A DNA stretch of 64,000 nucleotides from Flagellimonas beolgyonensis (GTDB lineage: Bacteria; Bacteroidota; Bacteroidia; Flavobacteriales; Flavobacteriaceae): NCBI RefSeq assembly GCF_003992615.1, contig NZ_RZMY01000016.1, forward strand, positions 186,001-250,000. Direction: 5' to 3'. Both the position numbers and the translations under genes were made by a program. The notes below the pieces were generated by a model. It saw nothing but the letters and a program-made list of their open reading frames with translations. It did no database searches and was not told the DNA's origin. This document shows, one piece after another, positions 8,170-15,378 of the stretch (positions within the stretch are counted from its first letter, which is position 1; each line of letters starts with the position of its first letter).

Positions 8170-8364
8170 TTACTCCTCCATCTTTTGCATGTACTCGTTA
8201 CGGTACACGGCCTTGGCCAATTGTTCCCGTTTCACTTTTGATTTTTTGGTGAACTGTTCATTGTTCCGTATACGTTTCAACTGTTGGGTGTTTCTCACTT
8301 TGTTTCGGTACCTTTTCAAAGCCCTTTCAATGTTTTCACCCGGTACTATTTTTACTTTAAGCAT
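8170..8364 (-). CDS. rpsU: Ribosomal protein bS21 paralogue (non-canonical)
   Basis: Basic 64-residue protein of the bS21 family: the hallmark GENIERALKRYRNKV is at residues 9-23, followed by two helices rich in Arg, Lys and Gln. bS21 sits on the 30S platform near the 3' end of 16S rRNA; in Bacteroidota it helps hide the anti-Shine-Dalgarno. This copy departs from the usual Bacteroidota form as I recall it, which has a T-G pair and a KPSV segment after the first helix. A second divergent copy lies at 54117. The housekeeping gene is therefore expected elsewhere. It is the first gene of a three-gene operon with the NYN protein and the sigma factor. Confidence 0.88.
   Translation of the reverse strand: MLKVKIVPGENIERALKRYRNKVRNTQQLKRIRNNEQFTKKSKVKREQLAKAVYRNEYMQKMEE
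8175..8179 (-). promoter_or_regulatory. Strong Shine-Dalgarno (GGAGG) upstream of the NYN gene
   Basis: On the minus strand, GGAGG ends 9 bases before the ATG of the NYN gene and is embedded in the last codons of the bS21 paralogue (Met-Glu-Glu-stop). The other starts I inspected here (hutI, hutU, hutG, dnaE, proB, proA, GNAT, LysR, both rpsU-like genes) lack GGAGG, in line with the known poor use of Shine-Dalgarno pairing in Bacteroidota. Confidence 0.6.
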
Positions 8365-8750
8365 TTTTCGATCATTTTAGTTAATGAAAATTTTAACCAT
8401 GAATTATGGAGTTGAAGACAAAATAGAGGGCCGTAGGATCAGGGCACAATGTGGTGAATAGCAACTGTAATTTCGTTGTATGGCCTACCGACCATTGAAA
8501 TTCGAATATTTGTACAAGCGAAAAATAATTAAGAAGGGCCCTTTGTTTATGAGGTGATTTGACGGGCTGTCTTTTTTATTTAAGGACCGGTATAATTTTC
8601 GTCCATAATTTTAATGTTCCGTAAAGGAACGGATTAAAATTGGAAGTAGAACTTTAGATAACATTTATTTTGGAAAAGCAGCAGGCGAAACCTTAGTGGA
8701 ACATGAGGAAATAAAAAAGACCCGAACAATTGTTCGGGTCTTTTTTGAAG
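8365..8750. other. Intergenic region with a long hairpin, no gene seen
   Basis: No convincing reading frame. It must hold the promoter of the bS21-NYN-sigma operon (minus strand), but I find no clean TAnnTTTG element on that strand. It contains a hairpin at 8607-8641 (9-bp outer arms AATTTTAAT/ATTAAAATT, a GG bulge, 5-bp inner arms GTTCC/GGAAC, loop GTAAA) and a 34-bp palindromic terminator at 8713-8746. Confidence 0.5.
8713..8746. terminator. Perfect palindromic terminator behind tRNA-Leu
   Basis: A 34-bp perfect palindrome, six A, GACCCGAACA, its complement, then six T. It works as an intrinsic terminator in either direction. It ends 4 bases past the 3' end of the minus-strand tRNA-Leu gene and insulates that gene from the bS21 operon. 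Confidence 0.85.
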
Positions 8751-8832
8751 TGCGGGTGAAGGGAGTCGAACCCCCACGCCTTGCAGCACTAGATCCTAAG
8801 TCTAGCGTGTCTACCAGTTCCACCACACCCGC
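8751..8832 (-). tRNA. tRNA-Leu (anticodon UAG)
   Basis: Read on the minus strand, the 7-bp acceptor stem GCGGGTG pairs with CACCCGC, the discriminator base is A, and CCA is not encoded. The anticodon stem CTAGA/TCTAG encloses loop CTTAGGA, giving anticodon TAG. A short class II variable arm is present, and the T arm reads GGGGGTTCGACTCCC. It is preceded by a strong promoter and followed by a palindromic terminator. Confidence 0.96.
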
Positions 8833-8843
8833 GGAAAGGAGTG

Positions 8844-8873
8844 CAAATATAATTCAATTTTCCGATTTGCAAA
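8844..8873 (-). promoter_or_regulatory. Bacteroidota-type promoter of tRNA-Leu
   Basis: On the minus strand TTTG (8870-8873), an 18-base spacer, then TATATTTG (8844-8851), matching the TTTG-N19-21-TAnnTTTG consensus apart from a slightly short spacer. The -7 box ends 11 bases before the tRNA 5' end. The stretch AATTGAATTATATTTGCAC is shared with the rpsP promoter. Confidence 0.8.
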
Positions 8874-8929
8874 CCGGGTCACTTTAAAAACTTGTTTTTT
8901 GTACTTTTAGTGTCCATTTTAAACTACCT

Positions 8930-10318
8930 ATGGAAGATATCAATAATTACATCAACACCCACAAAGACCGATTCATCAACGAACTTGTCGAACTATTAAA
9001 ACTCCCGTCCATAAGCGCGGATACCGCTTATTCCCAAGATGTTTTGGAAACCGCAAAGGCAGTGAAGCAATCCTTGATCGAGGCTGGCTGCGAAAACGCG
9101 GAAATCTGTGAGACCAAAGGATATCCCGTGGTCTATGCCGATAAGATCATCGACCCAAAATTGCCTACCGTTTTGGTCTACGGACACTACGATGTGCAAC
9201 CGCCAGACCCTTTGAACCTCTGGGATTCCCCTCCTTTTGAGCCGGTGATCAAAACCACCAAATTGCACCCCGATGGGGCCATCTTTGCCCGAGGTGCTTG
9301 CGACGACAAAGGCCAGTTTTTCATGCACGTGAAGGCTGTGGAGTTCATGATCAAAAACAACCAATTGCCCTGCAACGTCAAGTTTATGATCGAGGGGGAA
9401 GAAGAAGTGGGCAGCGATAGTTTGGCCGGATTCCTTGCGGAAAACAAAGAGAAACTGAAAAATGATATCATCCTTATTTCGGATACAGGGATGATTTCCA
9501 ACCAAGACCCTTCCATTACAACCGGACTAAGGGGATTGAGTTATGTGGAAGTGGAGGTCACCGGTGCCAATCGTGACCTACATTCCGGGATTTACGGTGG
9601 AGCGGCGCCCAATCCCATCAATGTACTGGCCAAAATGATCGCGGCCCTGCACGATGAAAACAACCATATTACCATTCCCGGATTTTATGACAAGGTCCAA
9701 ATCATTTCCGACGAGGAACGTGCCGAAATGGCCAAGGCCCCCTTCGACCTCGAGGAATACAAGGAATCCTTGGATATTGATGATGTTATGGGGGAAAAAG
9801 GATATACAACCCCAGAGCGCTTCGGCATTAGACCCACCTTGGATGTAAACGGAATTTGGGGCGGCTACACCGGAGAAGGTGCCAAAACGGTGATTGCCAG
9901 TAAGGCCTATGCCAAAATTTCGATGCGATTGGTGCCTGACCAAGACTGGCATGAAATCACGAGATTGTTTACCGAATATTTTACATCCTTGGCTCCCAAA
10001 AGTGTGAAGGTGAAAGTAACCCCACACCATGGCGGACAAGCCTATGTAACCCCAATTGATAGTGAGGGTTACCAGGCAGCGGCCAAGGCCATTGAAAAAA
10101 CCTTTGGAAAAAGTCCCGTTCCCCAACGGACCGGCGGCAGTATTCCCATTGTGGCACTTTTTGAGAAAGTGTTGGAAAGCAAGACCATTTTATTGGGATT
10201 CGGGTTGGACAGTGATGCGATCCACTCCCCGAACGAACACTTTGGCGTGTTCAACTTTTTGAAAGGGATAGAGACCATCCCTTACTTCTATAAATATTAT
10301 GCGGAACTGAAAGCTTAG
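8930..10318 (+). CDS. M20-family metallo-dipeptidase
   Basis: Cytoplasmic zinc peptidase of 462 residues, probably hydrolysing dipeptides or short peptides. Metal-site motifs are in the usual order: the first ligand in VYGHYDVQPPDP (near residue 85), the bridging Asp in GACDDKGQ, the catalytic Glu pair in EGEEEVGS, Asp in LISDTGM and the last His in SPNEHFG near the C-terminus. The lid/dimerisation domain occupies about 190-350. No signal peptide is present. The length and motifs fit the CNDP/DUG1-like dipeptidase group. The stop overlaps that of phnA on the other strand by four bases. Confidence 0.92.
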   Translation: MEDINNYINTHKDRFINELVELLKLPSISADTAYSQDVLETAKAVKQSLIEAGCENAEICETKGYPVVYADKIIDPKLPTVLVYGHYDVQPPDPLNLWDSPPFEPVIKTTKLHPDGAIFARGACDDKGQFFMHVKAVEFMIKNNQLPCNVKFMIEGEEEVGSDSLAGFLAENKEKLKNDIILISDTGMISNQDPSITTGLRGLSYVEVEVTGANRDLHSGIYGGAAPNPINVLAKMIAALHDENNHITIPGFYDKVQIISDEERAEMAKAPFDLEEYKESLDIDDVMGEKGYTTPERFGIRPTLDVNGIWGGYTGEGAKTVIASKAYAKISMRLVPDQDWHEITRLFTEYFTSLAPKSVKVKVTPHHGGQAYVTPIDSEGYQAAAKAIEKTFGKSPVPQRTGGSIPIVALFEKVLESKTILLGFGLDSDAIHSPNEHFGVFNFLKGIETIPYFYKYYAELKA

Positions 10319-10893
10319 GTTTTCTTGACGTATTTGGTAAGGATAACGATTTGTTGTCCGTCCACCTTGCCTTCAATATATTCAGCATTTTCGTGATCCA
10401 GGGAAATCCGTCTAACGGCGGTTCCCTGTTTTGCGACCATGCTTGATCCTTTTACTTTCAAATCTTTGATCAACACCACATTGTCACCAGCTTCCAAAAT
10501 GGCACCGTTGGCATCCCTGTGTACAATTTGTTCGCCGGCATCCTGGCCTTCCCCTGTTGCCTTGGCCCAAGCAAATACCTCATCTTCCAAATACATCATG
10601 TCCAACAGGTCTTGGGGCCAGCCTTCCGACTTTAATCGGTTCAACATTCGCCATGCCACCACCTTTACGGCATCGTGTTCGCTCCACATGCTATCGTTTA
10701 AACAACGCCAATGGTTGGAGTCCATCGAATCCGGGTTTTCAATTTGGGATTTACAGGTATTGCAAGCCAAAACACTACCATCCAAACCTCCAGTGGAAAC
10801 AGGTGTTACTTCATAAATCCCCAACCCTTCCGTGGAGCCACAAAGCTCACATTTACTTCCACTTCTTTCCTGTAAATCTTCAAATAATCCCAT
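10315..10893 (-). CDS. PhnA-like zinc-ribbon protein
   Basis: Soluble protein of 192 residues of the PhnA/YjdM type, longer than the 110-residue E. coli form. The N-terminal part has a zinc ribbon (CELCG at 15-19 and CNTC around 44-47) and continues with a helical extension (about 60-105). The C-terminal PhnA domain (about 125-190) includes DANGAILEAGDNVVLIKDLKVKGSS. Despite the name, the family has no established part in phosphonate cleavage, and its role is unknown. It is a lone gene, convergent with the dipeptidase gene with a four-base overlap of stop codons. Confidence 0.88.
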   Translation of the reverse strand: MGLFEDLQERSGSKCELCGSTEGLGIYEVTPVSTGGLDGSVLACNTCKSQIENPDSMDSNHWRCLNDSMWSEHDAVKVVAWRMLNRLKSEGWPQDLLDMMYLEDEVFAWAKATGEGQDAGEQIVHRDANGAILEAGDNVVLIKDLKVKGSSMVAKQGTAVRRISLDHENAEYIEGKVDGQQIVILTKYVKKT

Positions 10894-10962
10894 GGTATGC
10901 TATTTTACGGCAAACTTAACATTTTAGAACAGCTTGTACAGCCCTTTTCAAAATAATTAAAC

Positions 10963-10976
10963 TCTACATTTGTAGA
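10963..10976. promoter_or_regulatory. BlaI-type operator A1
   Basis: TCTACATTTGTAGA is a perfect 6-2-6 palindrome with the TACA/TGTA core known from BlaI/MecI operators. It lies 51 bases upstream of the blaI-like start. Confidence 0.65.
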
Positions 10977-10988
10977 ATTAATATTTTT

Positions 10989-11006
10989 ATTCTATGTTTG
11001 TAGAAT
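10989..11006. promoter_or_regulatory. BlaI-type operator A2
   Basis: Near-palindrome ATTCTATGTTTGTAGAAT, with perfect outer arms ATTCTA/TAGAAT and a half-conserved TGTA core. It is 12 bases downstream of operator A1, 21 bases before the start codon, and resembles it, consistent with two dimers bound side by side. Confidence 0.6.
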
Positions 11007-11027
11007 AACAATTCAAAATTTTGCACC

Positions 11028-11393
11028 ATGCAGTTGTCAAAATCCGAGGAAGAGCTGATGAACATCGTTTGGAAATTAAGGAAAGCCTTTATGAAGGATC
11101 TTTTGGATGCCTACCCGGAACCCAAACCGGCCACAACCACGGTTGCAACACTTTTAAAACGGATGACGGACAAAGGGTTTGTTGCCTACAACAATGTTGG
11201 CAGAAGCAGGGAGTATTATCCCTTGGTGAAGAAGAAGGACTATTTCTCCAAACATGTGAACGGACTCATCAAAAACTTTTTTAATGATAGCGCCACCCAA
11301 TTTGCATCATTTTTTACCCAAGAAACCAATTTGAGCAAAGCCGAATTGGAAGAACTGAAGAAATTGATCGATAACGAAATCAAAAAGAAGTAA
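11028..11393 (+). CDS. BlaI/MecI-family repressor (system A)
   Basis: Winged-helix repressor of 121 residues. The DNA-binding part (about 1-75) contains SEEELMNIVWKL and TTTVATLLKRMTDKGFV, followed by the wing; the C-terminal helices (about 85-120) form the dimerisation part that a partner protease would cut. Two palindromes with a TACA/TGTA core lie upstream, implying autoregulation. The stop is 2 bases before the M56 protease/sensor gene, the classic BlaI-BlaR1 pair. No beta-lactamase lies nearby, so the controlled genes are unknown. Confidence 0.93.
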   Translation: MQLSKSEEELMNIVWKLRKAFMKDLLDAYPEPKPATTTVATLLKRMTDKGFVAYNNVGRSREYYPLVKKKDYFSKHVNGLIKNFFNDSATQFASFFTQETNLSKAELEELKKLIDNEIKKK

Positions 11394-11395
11394 CC

Positions 11396-12997
11396 ATGCT
11401 ACCGTTTCTTGTAAAATCGACCGCTTGCCTGGCCATTTTTCTGGTCTTTTATAAACTAGTGTTGGAAAATGAAAGTATGCACCATTTCAAACGCTTTTAT
11501 CTGCTGGGAGCGCTTTTGGCATCAATTATCATTCCCAATATGGTCTTTGTGGAGTATGTGGACATGGCACAAAACGATGCAGTCCCCACTTCGATTTCAG
11601 ATTTCAACAATACGATAACCCCTTTAGCAGAACCACTAACGGATGCTGCCGAAATGGAATGGCGCGAAATTCTTTGGAGCATTTATTTTTTGGGCGTTTT
11701 GGTATTTGCCTTTCGGTTCATCAAAAATCTAGGGCAAATTTGGCTGCGCATCCGCCAGAACCCAAGATTCAAAGACCATTTTATTACCCGGGTATTATTG
11801 GCGCAACAACTGCCGCCCCATACTTTTTTCAACTTTGTTTTTTTGAACAAAAACCAATTTGAAGCTCAAAAAATTCCTGAAGATGTAATCCTTCACGAGG
11901 AAACGCATGCAAAACAAAAACATAGTCTCGATATTTTGCTGATCGAACTGGCCCAAGTGGTTTTTTGGTTCAACCCGTTGATCTATCTCTTAAAATCCTA
12001 CATCAAATTAAACCATGAGTTTTTGGCGGATCGGGAAGTCGTCAATAGACACAGGAATCCATCAGCTTATCAAAACACTTTATTGTCGTATTTATCACAC
12101 GATAGTTTTGGAACATATCAGTCGACCGGCATTGCCAATGCCATTAATTATTCATCAATCAAAAAACGTTTTACAGTCATGAAAACAAACACATCAAGAA
12201 AATCAATTGTATGGAGAAGCCTGTTGGTTCTTCCATTAACGGCTTTATTGCTATCGGGATTTGCCGAAAAGCGTCAAATTGAAATCGATAATTCTGCTGA
12301 CCAAATTATTGGTTTGGAAAGTAACGTTTCTCCATCCGATTTGAAAATCTACAACCAATTGGCCAAAAAATACAATGCCGTGCCCATTGCTAAAAGGGTA
12401 ATTCCCTTAAAAGATCTGAAAGTGTTGGAAAGCATTTATGGCAATATGGACAATATACAAAAGGAGAATGCAGCACCATTTCCCGAGTGTTTGCCAACCA
12501 ACAAAATGCAACAGCAAAGCGCTTCCCGGGAAGAAATGAAAGAGTACAATGCGTTGGCCAAAAAGTACAACGACATGGATCAAAGCCACATGGTCATCAA
12601 CAAAAAAGAGGTAATGCGGTTAAAAGTGCTGTATGGCAAAATGTCCAAAAAGCAACAGGAAGATGCAGAGTCGTTTCCCAACTTCCCCCCTCCACCACCA
12701 GCTCCGGACGCCACCAAACCCCCGATGCCGCCCTCGGCAACTAAAAATGTAAGCGAAATACAGCCCAACCTACCCCCTGCACCCCCTGCTCCGCCAATAC
12801 CCAAATCCCCAATGGAGCACGTCAAGGAAATGGCCGCGAAGGGAGCAACCTTCTGGTACAATGGCAAAGAAATTACTGCCAAGGAGGCGATCAAGGTGCT
12901 TCAGAACAATCGTAAAATTAACATAGACTCCCGGGAATCGAATGGAGAACATCCTGTTGTTAAGCTATCCAACCAACCCATTGTAATCGAAAACTAG
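11396..12997 (+). CDS. M56 BlaR1-like membrane metalloprotease/sensor (system A)
   Basis: Membrane protein of 533 residues. N-terminal helices (about 5-50 and 90-107) flank a periplasmic loop, then comes the zinc-protease motif HEETHAKQKH near residue 165 with the downstream HEFLAD ligand near 205, and another membrane helix near 275-290. Instead of a penicillin-binding sensor domain there are two tandem repeats of about 65 residues (YNQLAKKYN ... LESIYG and YNALAKKYN ... LKVLYG), a Pro-rich stretch (NFPPPPPAP) and a C-terminal YNGKEITAKEAI module. Family knowledge says it cleaves its BlaI partner on a signal. The signal is not known. Confidence 0.9.
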   Translation: MLPFLVKSTACLAIFLVFYKLVLENESMHHFKRFYLLGALLASIIIPNMVFVEYVDMAQNDAVPTSISDFNNTITPLAEPLTDAAEMEWREILWSIYFLGVLVFAFRFIKNLGQIWLRIRQNPRFKDHFITRVLLAQQLPPHTFFNFVFLNKNQFEAQKIPEDVILHEETHAKQKHSLDILLIELAQVVFWFNPLIYLLKSYIKLNHEFLADREVVNRHRNPSAYQNTLLSYLSHDSFGTYQSTGIANAINYSSIKKRFTVMKTNTSRKSIVWRSLLVLPLTALLLSGFAEKRQIEIDNSADQIIGLESNVSPSDLKIYNQLAKKYNAVPIAKRVIPLKDLKVLESIYGNMDNIQKENAAPFPECLPTNKMQQQSASREEMKEYNALAKKYNDMDQSHMVINKKEVMRLKVLYGKMSKKQQEDAESFPNFPPPPPAPDATKPPMPPSATKNVSEIQPNLPPAPPAPPIPKSPMEHVKEMAAKGATFWYNGKEITAKEAIKVLQNNRKINIDSRESNGEHPVVKLSNQPIVIEN

Positions 12998-13021
12998 GGT
13001 CCTTCAGTTCCAAATAATGTT

Positions 13022-13046
13022 AAAAGCCCCATAATTGGGGCTTTTT
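13022..13046 (+). terminator. Terminator after blaI-M56 operon A
   Basis: A 10-bp perfect stem (AAAAGCCCCA at 13022-13031 and its complement at 13036-13045) with loop TAAT ends in a short T-run. It lies 25 bases after the M56 stop. Confidence 0.8.
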
Positions 13047-13105
13047 ATGTAACAAATACCCCAAAACCACGTTCTAATACCCTATCAATCAAAGAGAACA
13101 CGATT

Positions 13106-14206
13106 ATGCTACAACGTTTTTTTATTTTTTGTTCCGGTGCCGATACCGACATTTTAAAAACCTGTTCCAATGGAGAGCAGAACAAATATGCGGGCATCGG
13201 GGCCACTGTATTCTTTACCGCCGTAATGGCATTTATTGCCAGCGGCTATGCCCTATTCACTGTTTTTGACAACATCTACACCGCCATCTTTTTTGGATTG
13301 ATCTGGGGACTGTTGATCTTCAATTTGGACCGATACATAGTTTCCACCATCAAGAAACGGGACAACATTAAAAGTGAAATTTTTCAGGCGACCCCGCGAA
13401 TCCTTTTGGCCATCATTATCGCCGTGGTGATTTCCAAGCCTTTGGAGATGAAAATTTTTGAAAAGGAAATCAATCAGGTATTGCTGGAGGAAAAAAACAG
13501 CATGACTTTGAACAACAAGGAACAATTGGCCTTGCAATACACCCCAAAAATGGAAAGCCTGAACCAGGACATTGCCAACCTAAAAGGGGAAATTGCCACC
13601 AAAGAAGCCGAAACCAACGCTTTATACGATACCTATATTTCTGAAGCGGAAGGAACGGCAGGCACAGGCTTGTTGGGCAAAGGACCCGTGTACAAGGAAA
13701 AACGGGAAAAGCATGATGCCGCCTTGGCGGAGCTCAATGCCCTAAAAGAAGCCAATGCTGCCAAAATAGCTGGCATTGAAGCACAAATTGCGGCCCTTGA
13801 AACTGATTACAACTCGGCTGTAACCAACTCCCAACCCATTATCGATGGTTTTGATGGACTCATGGCCCGTATCAACGCCTTGGGTAAATTACCTTGGTTT
13901 CCTTCCTTTTTTATTTTTTTGTTGTTCCTGGCCATTGAAACGGCCCCGATCATTGCCAAACTGTTGGCACCCAAAGGGGAGTACGATTTCAAATTTGAAG
14001 AACAAGAAAGTGTGGTGGCCACATGGGTGACCCAGAAAGTGGAACAACGCAAATTGTTGTTGGCTACCGATGGCGAGATCAACGAACAAATTTACGCAGA
14101 CATCAAAAACGAGGAGGAACTGTACCGCTATAAAAAGCAAAAAGCCGAGGAATTGTTGCGACTTCAGGCCGACTCTTTCCACAATGTTCAGGTAAAGGGC
14201 TTATAG
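13106..14206 (+). CDS. DUF4407 membrane protein with long coiled coil
   Basis: Membrane protein of 366 residues. Three hydrophobic helices near the N-terminus (about 28-50, 55-75 and 93-110) carry the conserved NLDRYIV segment. A long charged coiled coil follows (about 115-245, alternating Glu, Lys and Ala with NQDIANLKGEIATKEAE). A final membrane helix (about 266-285, FFIFLLFLAIETAPIIAKLL) precedes a Gln/Glu/Lys-rich tail. This layout matches DUF4407. The function is unknown. It is a single gene between a terminator and a low-GC orphan gene. Confidence 0.85.
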   Translation: MLQRFFIFCSGADTDILKTCSNGEQNKYAGIGATVFFTAVMAFIASGYALFTVFDNIYTAIFFGLIWGLLIFNLDRYIVSTIKKRDNIKSEIFQATPRILLAIIIAVVISKPLEMKIFEKEINQVLLEEKNSMTLNNKEQLALQYTPKMESLNQDIANLKGEIATKEAETNALYDTYISEAEGTAGTGLLGKGPVYKEKREKHDAALAELNALKEANAAKIAGIEAQIAALETDYNSAVTNSQPIIDGFDGLMARINALGKLPWFPSFFIFLLFLAIETAPIIAKLLAPKGEYDFKFEEQESVVATWVTQKVEQRKLLLATDGEINEQIYADIKNEEELYRYKKQKAEELLRLQADSFHNVQVKGL

Positions 14207-14259
14207 CCAAAATTGAGCCCAAAACCCAATTATCTTACTAGGTTATCAATTTAAAAAAG

Positions 14260-15267
14260 ATGTCCATCCATTGGCGATGGAATTTTAACCGGAAAAACCC
14301 TAACTTCACTCCTGTCTGCCGACAGGCAGGTATCAGTCGATATAATTCACTTTGTACTGAGCGCAGCCGAAGTATTGAAACGAATCATATCTTTAATGTT
14401 GTGAGTGCTCTGAAAAAATTGGAACTAATCAAAAAAATACAAGTTTGTAATGGTCTGGATGATATTCCAGATTTTAAAGCCATCAAATCACTTGAAAGAG
14501 GAATTGAATGGAAAATTGTATTTGGTAATAAGATTAAATCAAAAAGAGAAAAAATTGGTGGTCAATGGAAATTTGAACATCCTGAATTCCAAATTGCAGT
14601 TCATACAATTGAACCTGAAATAAATATTGTCAAGTTAATTACGGACAAAGAAATCGAGGAACACCAAGAGTTCTTTGTAAAATGCGCAAAGGATTATCGG
14701 AATTTAGCAACTAAACTGATAAATGAATTTGCTGAAAAATATAACGTAAAAATTGACCCTGAATACCCAATGAACACTCTACGTCATACTGAGAAGTTCG
14801 GATATAAGCCAGTTGGACAAATGAACGGATGGAGATATGCTTTTCATGGAATACATTGTGGGTTAACCAATAATAAAACTGGACAACGAATTGAAATTCC
14901 TTTGACTTACGGATTGGAATTCGGACAACTTGACCCTTATTTTTTTACAGGATTTATTAAGTCGACTAAAGAATATCTGCCTTTGCCAGTTGAAATCTAC
15001 TGTGATTATGCTGAGGGTAGGAGAATTTTAGAAAAAATGGTGGAAATTGGAAAATTCGAATACGTGAATTCTAATTGGCCAAATGAAAAAGGAATTGTTG
15101 TTACCGATAGAGAAAAAGTTGAAGTTAAAGTTTATAACCCAGATAAAGAAATGGAAGAAGAAAGTCTACGCCCAACAATGTATAAAAGAAATGGCGGGGA
15201 TAATGCTAAATTGAAAACTAATGCAAACAATAAACAACGGTCATGGTGGAAAAAATTGTGGTCTTAA
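14260..15267 (+). CDS. Orphan protein, possibly DUF6896-like, with repeat-derived N-terminus
   Basis: A 335-residue open frame I do not firmly recognise. A central part (about 180-260) with WRYAFHGIHCGLTNN, IPLTYGLEFGQLDPYFFTGFIK and PLPVEIYCDY resembles DUF6896 from memory, with low confidence. No signal peptide or membrane helix is seen. Codons 16-46 are encoded by a dispersed intergenic repeat (translated as SLCTERSRSIE), so the original start was probably downstream, near codon 48, or the repeat inserted into the gene. The gene is visibly richer in A/T than both neighbours, suggesting recent transfer. The last 40 residues (from LRPTMYKRNGG) also look like read-through of non-coding DNA. 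Confidence 0.5.
   Translation: MSIHWRWNFNRKNPNFTPVCRQAGISRYNSLCTERSRSIETNHIFNVVSALKKLELIKKIQVCNGLDDIPDFKAIKSLERGIEWKIVFGNKIKSKREKIGGQWKFEHPEFQIAVHTIEPEINIVKLITDKEIEEHQEFFVKCAKDYRNLATKLINEFAEKYNVKIDPEYPMNTLRHTEKFGYKPVGQMNGWRYAFHGIHCGLTNNKTGQRIEIPLTYGLEFGQLDPYFFTGFIKSTKEYLPLPVEIYCDYAEGRRILEKMVEIGKFEYVNSNWPNEKGIVVTDREKVEVKVYNPDKEMEEESLRPTMYKRNGGDNAKLKTNANNKQRSWWKKLWS
14305..14385 (+). repeat. Dispersed hairpin repeat inside the orphan gene's 5' end
   Basis: CCTGTCTGCCGACAGGCAGG (14311-14330) forms a hairpin and is followed by a TACTTTGTA-like tail with GAGCGCAGCCGAAG. A close relative of the hairpin, then TTTCACTAATACTTTGTA, is found at 33670-33706. This is a typical dispersed intergenic repeat of flavobacteria. 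Confidence 0.6.
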
Positions 15268-15378
15268 ATCCGCCACTACTCTTATACTAACCGATAAGTG
15301 TAATTCCTTTTTTTGGCTTACTGTAAAGCACCAGTACATCCGCTGTGACTGAACATCAAAAAGCACCATTTGGCGACT

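Noticed and set aside
11028..12997. System A as a beta-lactam resistance locus.
   Set aside because: No penicillin-binding or beta-lactamase domain is encoded nearby. BlaI/M56 pairs are common regulators in Bacteroidota without resistance roles.
15169..15190. GCCCAAC at the end of the orphan gene as an integron attC half-site.
   Set aside because: No partner GTTRRRY in correct spacing was found on either side, and no integrase is present in the window.
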